From the NCBI GenBank assembly GCA_902528415.1, contig CABZSR010000003.1, positions 1 through 64,000 on the forward strand: a DNA stretch of 64,000 nt, written 5' to 3'. The stretch is from an uncultured SAR116 cluster alpha proteobacterium (lineage in GTDB: Bacteria > Pseudomonadota > Alphaproteobacteria > Puniceispirillales > Marisalimonadaceae). A program made the translations under genes and the position numbers. The notes under the pieces were generated by a model. The model was not told the DNA's origin and did no database searches. It saw only the letters and a list, made by a program, of their open reading frames with translations. Below, in pieces: positions 53,494 through 64,000 of this stretch (position 1 is its first letter; each line of letters opens with the position of its first letter).

Positions 53494-54422
53494 GAATCAT
53501 AGATAACATGCACGTTTTATTATTAAAAGGAGGCTATGGTTCAGAGAGAGAAGTGTCTCTTAAATCAGCTGAGGCGTGTTCTAAAGCTATAAAAGAAAAT
53601 GGACTAAAAGTAACTGAAATTGATATCAGTGAAACAAATTTAAATGATTTAATAAACATAAAAGCTGATGTTTGTTTTAATGCATTACATGGCAGTTCTG
53701 GTGAGAATGGTTCTATTCAAGGATTATTAAATTTATTAAAAATACCTTATACGCATTCAGGAGTAACAGCTTCAGCAATTGCTATGAACAAAATTTATTT
53801 TAAAAGATTAGTAATAAATGCAACAGAAAATTCAAATGATCCAATAAATTTTCCTAAAACATTAGAAATCTTACCTAATAGAAGTATAAATTTCAAAAAT
53901 CATTGCGGAGCTTTTGTCGTCAAGCCTACAAATGGGGGTAGCTCAGTTGGTGTTAAAATTATTAAAGAAGGAAATCAAGTCCCAATAATAAATAGTGCCA
54001 CTTCTTACAATCTAATGGCAGAAGAGTATGTTGGTTCTAAAGAACTCACAGTGACAGTTTTACAAGAACGCCCGTTATGTGTAACTGAAATTGTAGCAGG
54101 TCAAGGTAAAGATTTTTACAACTATGAGGCTAAATATGAAAAAGATGGATCAATACACGATATACCAGCAAAAATTTCAAAGAATACATATAACCAAGCT
54201 ATGTCATGGGCACTAAGGGTACATCAAATTATTGGTTGCAAGGGTATTTCAAGAAGTGATTTTAGGTATGATGATGAAAATGACAAATTATATATGCTGG
54301 AAATTAATACACAACCTGGAATGACAGAAACTTCTTTATCCCCAGAACAAGCAATGTTTTGCAATATAACCCTAAAAAATATGGTTAAGATTATTATTGA
54401 GGAGGCGTCTTACGAATGTTAA
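53490..54422 (+). CDS. ddl: D-alanine--D-alanine ligase
   Basis: Ddl joins two D-Ala to feed MurF. The 310 residues show LLLKGGYGSEREVSLKSA (9-26, the active Glu and Ser), ALHGSSGENGSIQGLL, KPTNGGSSVGVKII (the omega-loop area) and SRSDFRYDDENDKLYMLEIN with metal ligands. ATG overlaps the murB stop; an internal Met7 is an alternative start. Confidence 0.96.
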   Translation: MRIIDNMHVLLLKGGYGSEREVSLKSAEACSKAIKENGLKVTEIDISETNLNDLINIKADVCFNALHGSSGENGSIQGLLNLLKIPYTHSGVTASAIAMNKIYFKRLVINATENSNDPINFPKTLEILPNRSINFKNHCGAFVVKPTNGGSSVGVKIIKEGNQVPIINSATSYNLMAEEYVGSKELTVTVLQERPLCVTEIVAGQGKDFYNYEAKYEKDGSIHDIPAKISKNTYNQAMSWALRVHQIIGCKGISRSDFRYDDENDKLYMLEINTQPGMTETSLSPEQAMFCNITLKNMVKIIIEEASYEC

Positions 54423-55252
54423 GATTAAAACATAACAAGAAAAATCTGATAAAAGAAAATTTTTATGGTTTTGGGACTGAAAAGTTAATGAGGCTATTGA
54501 ATTTATCGTTTTTATTATTGTCTATATTATTCTTTTGTGGGTTCTATTTTTTAGATGGTTTAAGTAAAGATTACATAATAAATAAATTAAAACCGTCGAA
54601 TCAATTTCTTATCAATAATGGCTTTAAAATAGAAAATGTTTTAATTACAGGAACACGAAATTTATCTAATAATTTTATTAAAGACATCATAGAAATATAT
54701 AAAGATGGAAGTATTTTCAATATTGATCTTTCTTCAATATATAATAAAATTAAACAAAACAGCTGGGTTAAAGAAGTTTCTGTTGAGAGAGTTCTACCAA
54801 ATATAATTAAAATTAAAATTTTAGAAAATCAACCCATTGCAATTTGGCAAAACAAAAAAAACAACGAGCTTATAACCGCAAATGGTGACATAATTTTTGA
54901 TGGGAATGTTAATGATTTTAAAAATGATTTTCCAATCATTAAAGGAAATAAGTCAAAAGAAAATATATCCTCCATATTGGAAATATTGGAAACTAATCAA
55001 AATTTTTATGAGAATATTTGGTCACTAACATTTATAAATGAAAGAAGATGGGACTTACATTTTAATCAAGGATTAGTTGTACGATTGCCATCGAAAGATA
55101 TAAAAAAGGCATGGGAAAAAATCATTAAACTTCAAAAAAATTATAATGTATTAAATCTTAATCTTACAGAAATTGACCTTAGAAACCCGAAACAAATACT
55201 AGGTAAAATTAATTTTGACAAAAAGGCTATTTTTAAGAGGAAACATCTATGA
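54416..55252 (+). CDS. ftsQ: cell division protein FtsQ
   Basis: FtsQ is the divisome scaffold that ties FtsB/L to FtsW/I. The 278 residues have a cytoplasmic N-terminus, a membrane segment at about 29-48 and a POTRA domain (about 70-140) with FKIENVLITGTRNLSNN and NSWVKEVSVERVLPN. The beta domain follows, with EIDLRNP. Overlaps ddl by 7 bases and ftsA as ATGA. Confidence 0.93.
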   Translation: MLRLKHNKKNLIKENFYGFGTEKLMRLLNLSFLLLSILFFCGFYFLDGLSKDYIINKLKPSNQFLINNGFKIENVLITGTRNLSNNFIKDIIEIYKDGSIFNIDLSSIYNKIKQNSWVKEVSVERVLPNIIKIKILENQPIAIWQNKKNNELITANGDIIFDGNVNDFKNDFPIIKGNKSKENISSILEILETNQNFYENIWSLTFINERRWDLHFNQGLVVRLPSKDIKKAWEKIIKLQKNYNVLNLNLTEIDLRNPKQILGKINFDKKAIFKRKHL

Positions 55253-56505
55253 CGGTGATGAATAACATAAAAAGATCAAATGATATATTTGCTGTTATTG
55301 ATATTGGAAACACTAAAGTGTCCTCATTAATAGGTTCATCTGCTAAAAATAATGATATACAGGTTAAAGTATTAGGCTTTGGACAACATGCATCATTAGG
55401 AATTACTAATGGTATTGTTACAGATATGAAAGAGATAGCTAATTCAATTGCTAAAGCTGTTGAAGGAGCTGAAACTATGGCTGGGTTCCCCATTAATAAA
55501 GTCACATGCAGCCTTTCTGGGGGGAGACCAATCACAAAGGTAACACGAAATGAATTAAAAATTGAAAATGGTCAAGTTATGAAAAGTGATTTAGCCAAAA
55601 TTGAAAAAATGAACAAACCAAAACCAATTGACAATTATAAACTCTTATCATCTTCAGTAATTAAATATTATATCGACAATAATACACCAGTAGATAATCC
55701 GATAGGTATTCATACAGATAATTTGTTGGTTGAAGTAAGTAATATATATGGACAAGAAAGTGTAATTAAAAATATTTCTAGTGCTATAGATTTATGTCAC
55801 TTAACTATTGATAAATTTACTATATGTCCAGAAGCTTCAGGTATCTCAACACTTATTGAAGAAGAAAGAATAAATGGAGCAATTGTCATTGATCTTGGCG
55901 GAAACATAACAAGTATTGGTGTATTTATTAACAATAAAATAATTTTTTCTGATTCTATTCCAATTGGAGGTATTCATATTACTAGTGATATAGTACGTGG
56001 ATTAGGTGCAAAAGCAGAAGATGCTGAAAAAATTAAGATTTTGTACGGATCAGCAATTTCAAATGAAACTGATGAATACACAAAAATTGATGTCCCAATT
56101 ATTTCTGATGAAGGTGAAATTATAAATCAAAAAATACCTAAAGCCATGTTAACCGCAATAATAAAACCTAGAATTGATGAAATTTTTGAACTTGTAAAAG
56201 AAAGGCTGAGTTTCTTAAAATATAGAAATAGTTCAATTAATAAAGTTATTTTGTGTGGTGGAGTAGCGAATCTTAACAATATTAGAGAACACGCGTCATC
56301 TTTCTTAAATATAAATGTCAGAATTGGAAGACCAATTGGGCTTATAGATATACCTGAAATTGTACATACTCCAACTTTTTCATGCTTGACTGGATTATTA
56401 ATTAAAAGTTTGCAGCATGATAAAAGATTGATTTCAAATAATTTAAATTTAGGTTTGTCCAATTATTTTGGAAGAATTGGCGATTGGCTTGATAAGAATT
56501 TATAA
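55249..56505 (+). CDS. ftsA: cell division protein FtsA
   Basis: FtsA is an actin-like ATPase that anchors FtsZ to the membrane. The 418 residues contain FAVIDIGNTKVSSLIGS (phosphate 1), VIDLGGNITSIGVF (phosphate 2) and ILCGGVANLNNI (adenosine site). The C-terminus is GRIGDWLDKNL, an amphipathic helix fit for membrane binding. Overlaps ftsQ and is 37 bases from ftsZ. Confidence 0.95.
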   Translation: MTVMNNIKRSNDIFAVIDIGNTKVSSLIGSSAKNNDIQVKVLGFGQHASLGITNGIVTDMKEIANSIAKAVEGAETMAGFPINKVTCSLSGGRPITKVTRNELKIENGQVMKSDLAKIEKMNKPKPIDNYKLLSSSVIKYYIDNNTPVDNPIGIHTDNLLVEVSNIYGQESVIKNISSAIDLCHLTIDKFTICPEASGISTLIEEERINGAIVIDLGGNITSIGVFINNKIIFSDSIPIGGIHITSDIVRGLGAKAEDAEKIKILYGSAISNETDEYTKIDVPIISDEGEIINQKIPKAMLTAIIKPRIDEIFELVKERLSFLKYRNSSINKVILCGGVANLNNIREHASSFLNINVRIGRPIGLIDIPEIVHTPTFSCLTGLLIKSLQHDKRLISNNLNLGLSNYFGRIGDWLDKNL

Positions 56506-56542
56506 AAACATAGTTAACTAATTATAAACCAAGGAGTAAAAA

Positions 56543-58153
56543 ATGACACTTAATCTTACTATTCCAGAAAATATAAACGACGCTAAGCCAAAAATTTCAG
56601 TAATTGGTATTGGAGGAGCTGGTGGTAATGCCATCAATACCATGATAAATGCAAACATAAATAATATAGATTTTATTGCAGCAAATACCGACGGACAAGC
56701 TTTGTCTAGAAGCCTAACTACAAGACAAATTCAACTTGGTAAAAATACAACATTAGGTCTAGGGGCAGGTTCAGATTCTGAGACTGGTAGGAAAGCCGCA
56801 GAGGAATCAATTGAAGAAATTATTTCAGAGTTAGGTGATGTAAATATGTTATTTATTACAACTGGTATGGGAGGAGGAACCGGCTCAGGTGCCGCACCCG
56901 TAATTGCCAAGACCGCAAGAGAAAAAGGTATATTGACAGTAGCCGTGGTTACTAAACCTTTTGACTTTGAAGGGAAAAAAAGAATGGAAGTTGCAGAGAA
57001 TGGATTAGCTTTGTTAAAAGAAAATGTTGATACGTTAATAGTTATTCCAAATCAAAATCTTTTTAAAATAGCAAATGAAAAAACTACTTTTGCCGAAGCT
57101 TTTAAAATGGCAGATGATGTCCTCTACCAAGGTGTTTGTGGCATAACAAATTTGATAACAAACCCAGGAATGATTAATTTAGACTTTGCAGATATTAAAA
57201 CAGTCATGGGAAATATGGGTAAAGCAATGATGGGAACTGGCGAAAGTTCTGGTGAAGAACGAGCTAAAAATGCTGCTCAATCTGCTCTTAACAATCCTCT
57301 ATTAGACGATAGTAATATAAAAGGTGCTAAATCTATATTACTAAATATACAAGGTGGACCAGATATGGCTCTGTTCGAAGTTGATGAGGCAGCTAGTAAA
57401 ATAAGAAATGAAGTTGACGAAAATGCTAATATTATTTTTGGATCATCAATAGATAATAACTTAGAGGGAATTATTAAGGTTTCAGTTGTTGCTACTGGTA
57501 TAAATTATACAAAACTGGAAAATTCTGACACATATCATTATAAAAATGACAAAGAAATTATACAAACAAGAAAGATTAGTACTAATAAAATAAATAATCT
57601 TGAACTAGAAATTGAAAATAATTTTGCTCATGAATATTCTAATGAATTAGAAAAGGACCCAAACAATCAGATAGATTTAGAAACTCAAATAAACCAATTG
57701 GATACTGACCAAAATTATCAAAAAAATGAAAAAGACTTTCATAATGAATTACATAAATCTGATTTATCTTCCTTAAATGTAAGTAGTGAAGAATTAAATG
57801 ATATTTTAGATCATAAACCTAATAATCAATTTACAGAACCTAAACCTAAAACATTATTTAATCGTTTTTCATCATTCTTCAGTAATGAGAAACCTGATGA
57901 AAAAAAATTAGAGCCAAGCTTAAATATAAAAAGTGAAACTTTACCTGAAGAAAAAATTTCAAATTTGAGTATTAAAGATGAAAACATTACAGAAATGTCA
58001 GCGAAAACTAATAATTTTGATTTGTTTAGTAATAAAGATGAAACTATGCTTGACAATCATCAAATCAATCTTACTGAGATAGAGCAAGAGCCTAAGGAAG
58101 TTGATGAAAAAGTACTTGAAATTCCAGCATTTCTTAGAAGACAGGCTAATTAA
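56543..58153 (+). CDS. ftsZ: cell division protein FtsZ
   Basis: FtsZ is the tubulin homologue that forms the division ring. The 536 residues hold the GTPase domain (about 15-330), with [14 protein letters not shown] (22-35) and the tubulin signature GGGTGSG (110-116). A polar, low-complexity linker of about 185 residues, longer than in E. coli, leads to the C-terminal peptide [12 protein letters not shown] that binds FtsA. AAGGAG lies just before the ATG. Confidence 0.98.
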   Translation: MTLNLTIPENINDAKPKISVIGIGGAGGNAINTMINANINNIDFIAANTDGQALSRSLTTRQIQLGKNTTLGLGAGSDSETGRKAAEESIEEIISELGDVNMLFITTGMGGGTGSGAAPVIAKTAREKGILTVAVVTKPFDFEGKKRMEVAENGLALLKENVDTLIVIPNQNLFKIANEKTTFAEAFKMADDVLYQGVCGITNLITNPGMINLDFADIKTVMGNMGKAMMGTGESSGEERAKNAAQSALNNPLLDDSNIKGAKSILLNIQGGPDMALFEVDEAASKIRNEVDENANIIFGSSIDNNLEGIIKVSVVATGINYTKLENSDTYHYKNDKEIIQTRKISTNKINNLELEIENNFAHEYSNELEKDPNNQIDLETQINQLDTDQNYQKNEKDFHNELHKSDLSSLNVSSEELNDILDHKPNNQFTEPKPKTLFNRFSSFFSNEKPDEKKLEPSLNIKSETLPEEKISNLSIKDENITEMSAKTNNFDLFSNKDETMLDNHQINLTEIEQEPKEVDEKVLEIPAFLRRQAN

Positions 58154-58234
58154 TTTAGATTGAAATATTTTGTAATTATATGTGATTTGTAATTTATTCT
58201 AAACAGGTTATGAATTAATGTAAGGATTTCTAAT

Positions 58235-59203
58235 ATGAATTACATTAATAATATAACTAAATTCAAAAACTCTAGACAACTTACTTTGAATAAGAAAATA
58301 AATTTTTCTGGAGTTGGAGTTCATAACGGTAGAGCTGTATCCATGAGTGTTGAGCCAGCTGATGTAAACACAGGTATTGTTTTTATAAGGACTGATGTAA
58401 AAGGTAATAACATAATTAAAGCAGTGATTGAGAACATTTTTGATTCAAATCTATGTACTAAAATAAAGAACAATCATGATGTTTCCGTTTCCACAATAGA
58501 ACATCTTATGGCCGCCTTGAATGCTTTAAGTATTGATAATGCTATAATTAAGATTAATAATTCCGAGTTACCTGCATTAGATGGAAGTTCTTATGAGTAC
58601 GTAAAAAAAATCCTTAAATCAGGAATTAAATCACAGTCTGCGAATAAAAGTCATATAAGAGTTTTAAGAAAAGTTAAGGTGAATGACGGTAAAAGGTATA
58701 TATCTATATCCCCATCCAATGAACTAACAATAGATATATCCATTGATTACCCAGACACAATTATTGGTAATTCTAAATTTTATTATCCTCATTCAAGAGA
58801 GAACTTTATAAACCAATTATCTGAAGCTAGAACATACACTTTTTTTGAAGATATTGAAAAAATGAGAATTGCTGGTCTTGCTATAGGTGGAAACCTCAAT
58901 AACGCTTTAGTAGTTGATAAGTATAAGGTATTAAATCCAGATGGATTAAGGTTTGAAAAAGAATTTGTTAAACATAAAACATTAGACTGTATAGGTGACT
59001 TCTATTTGTTAGGTATGCAATTAGTTGGGGAAGTTAATTGTTTTGCTCCTGGTCATAAACTTAATCAAATGTTTGTTAAGGAAATTCTGAAAGATAAAAA
59101 AAATTATGTAATAGAAAAAGAAATGATTAGCGAATACCCCGAAAAAATTTATAATGTTTTAGCTAAGAATAATTCTGCCAAAAATATAAATGACGTCGCT
59201 TGA
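58235..59203 (+). CDS. lpxC: UDP-3-O-acyl-N-acetylglucosamine deacetylase
   Basis: LpxC does the committed step of lipid A synthesis using zinc. The 322 residues carry FSGVGVHNGRAVSMSV (24-39), STIEHLMAALNAL (86-98, zinc ligand His90), the pair in KHKTLDCIGDFYLLG (second His and Asp) and GHKLNQMF near the end. So the organism makes LPS. 81 bases after ftsZ with an AAGGA before the ATG. Confidence 0.97.
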   Translation: MNYINNITKFKNSRQLTLNKKINFSGVGVHNGRAVSMSVEPADVNTGIVFIRTDVKGNNIIKAVIENIFDSNLCTKIKNNHDVSVSTIEHLMAALNALSIDNAIIKINNSELPALDGSSYEYVKKILKSGIKSQSANKSHIRVLRKVKVNDGKRYISISPSNELTIDISIDYPDTIIGNSKFYYPHSRENFINQLSEARTYTFFEDIEKMRIAGLAIGGNLNNALVVDKYKVLNPDGLRFEKEFVKHKTLDCIGDFYLLGMQLVGEVNCFAPGHKLNQMFVKEILKDKKNYVIEKEMISEYPEKIYNVLAKNNSAKNINDVA

Positions 59204-59298
59204 TTTAAATAATTAATAATCAACATTTTTTTAATATACAAATCCATTTATAAATAATAAAACTACTGAACATTTTATTAATAACTGGAAATTATTGG

Positions 59299-60129
59299 AT
59301 GAAATACATAAGAAATAATTACATAATTTCAATAAAATTACTTACTATTTTAATTTTATTGATAAATTGTAGTTCAAATATAAAAGATAATGAAACGATT
59401 ATATCAAGTGATATAGAAACCTATAAAAGTGGATTATCGTCTCTACAAGACAGTAATTATAGCAAGGCTGTTAAAGAATTTGATAAACTCTATATAAATC
59501 ATCCTTTTTCATCACTAGCTAAAAAGTCAGAAATAATGACTGCGTACTCACTTTATCAAAATAATGAGATAAACAAATCTATAAGTAAGTTAAAAACTTT
59601 TAATGAAATGAACCCAAATGATGAATTTTCTGACTATGCTCATTATCTTTTAGCAATGTGTTATTATATACAAATTTCAAATCAAGGTAGAGATCCAAGT
59701 TTGTCTTTAAAAGCTTTAAACTTATTCAACCTTATAACAATAAAATATCCTAATAGTAAGTATGCAAAAGACGCAAAATTAAAAATCCAATTTATTAAAA
59801 ATTCTTTAGCAATAAATGAGTTAAATATTGGAAAATTCTATTTGAAAAAAAATGCACCTGCTAGTTCAATAAAAAGATTTAAAACAATTTTACAAAAATA
59901 TCAAAATAGTTCAGTGATTCCAGAAACTTTGTACAGACTAACTGAGGCTCTATTAATGATGGGACTTAAGAAAGAAGCAATAAAAAGTAATGCTATCTTA
60001 AAATATAATTTCCCTAACAGTGAATGGAGTAATTTGAGCAAGGGCATTCTTTCTAATATTTCATCAACTAGTGAAAAAGAAAGTTTCACTTCTTCCATAA
60101 AAAACTATATCGTTACATTTTTTGACTAA
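59299..60129 (+). CDS. bamD: outer-membrane assembly lipoprotein BamD
   Basis: BamD is the essential lipoprotein of the beta-barrel assembly machine. The 276 residues start with a lipoprotein signal ending LLINC, with lipidated Cys24. TPR-like repeats follow, seen in YKSGLSSLQDSNYSKAVKEF and DYAHYLLAMCYYIQ, and ARDPSLSL-like text here is GRDPSLSLKALN. Position between lpxC and recN is usual in alphaproteobacteria. Confidence 0.92.
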   Translation: MKYIRNNYIISIKLLTILILLINCSSNIKDNETIISSDIETYKSGLSSLQDSNYSKAVKEFDKLYINHPFSSLAKKSEIMTAYSLYQNNEINKSISKLKTFNEMNPNDEFSDYAHYLLAMCYYIQISNQGRDPSLSLKALNLFNLITIKYPNSKYAKDAKLKIQFIKNSLAINELNIGKFYLKKNAPASSIKRFKTILQKYQNSSVIPETLYRLTEALLMMGLKKEAIKSNAILKYNFPNSEWSNLSKGILSNISSTSEKESFTSSIKNYIVTFFD

Positions 60130-60133
60130 TTAA

Positions 60134-64000
<3,867 letters not shown>

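Overview
The window is AT-rich chromosomal DNA (about 30 % G+C by eye, not computed) from a bacterium that looks like a marine-type, streamlined alphaproteobacterium. Pointers are an ATP12-type F1-ATPase assembly chaperone, an rnpB-mraZ arrangement, NudC, DUF2237, several CaiB/crotonase/SDR genes and very short intergenic gaps. The lineage is inferred from gene content and composition only; no sequence search was run.

Region by region. Bases 1-1317 hold a lone tyrosine recombinase gene bracketed by a perfect 17-bp inverted repeat and lying just downstream of a tRNA-Leu(GAG) gene. Bases 1408-5742 are housekeeping genes: lipB on the plus strand, then a minus-strand run (DUF429-like protein, RluC-type pseudouridine synthase, HAD phosphatase, ATP12 chaperone, a small HEPN-like protein). 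Bases 5752-20801 are one long minus-strand translation unit: tRNA-Tyr, tuf, then the S10, spc and alpha ribosomal operons fused together (rpsJ to rplQ, with secY, adk and rpoA), ending at a clear intrinsic terminator. Bases 20960-21940 hold rlmB and tRNA-Thr(TGT).

Bases 21948-34727 are an accessory metabolic block of mixed orientation: Gfo/Idh oxidoreductase, GNAT, two SDRs, EamA exporter, beta-hydroxyacid dehydrogenase, amidohydrolase, crotonase, CaiB-type CoA-transferase, alpha/beta hydrolase, nitroreductase, a voltage-gated K+ channel, an Old Yellow Enzyme and NudC. One SDR gene appears to start at ATT. Bases 34812-39594 hold bactofilin with a small coupled upstream ORF, a 62-aa protein, DUF2237, plsC, tusA, a TerB-DnaJ protein and an ABC-F ATPase.

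Bases 39644-39990 encode RNase P RNA. A candidate mraZ promoter follows, interleaved with an in-phase array of MraZ-type boxes. Then comes the complete division and cell-wall cluster in canonical order (mraZ rsmH ftsL ftsI murE murF mraY murD ftsW murG murC murB ddl ftsQ ftsA ftsZ), followed by lpxC, bamD, recN and ligA. Most neighbours overlap by a few bases, so they are probably translationally coupled. The cluster makes UDP-MurNAc-pentapeptide and lipid II (MurB-F, Ddl, MraY, MurG) and builds the divisome (FtsZAQWIL). The 3' end of a probable aminopeptidase P gene runs off the right edge.

No CRISPR array, insertion sequence, rRNA gene or obvious multi-gene defence system was seen. The only gene-free stretch over 300 bases is 39595-40172, which is filled by rnpB and the mraZ control region.
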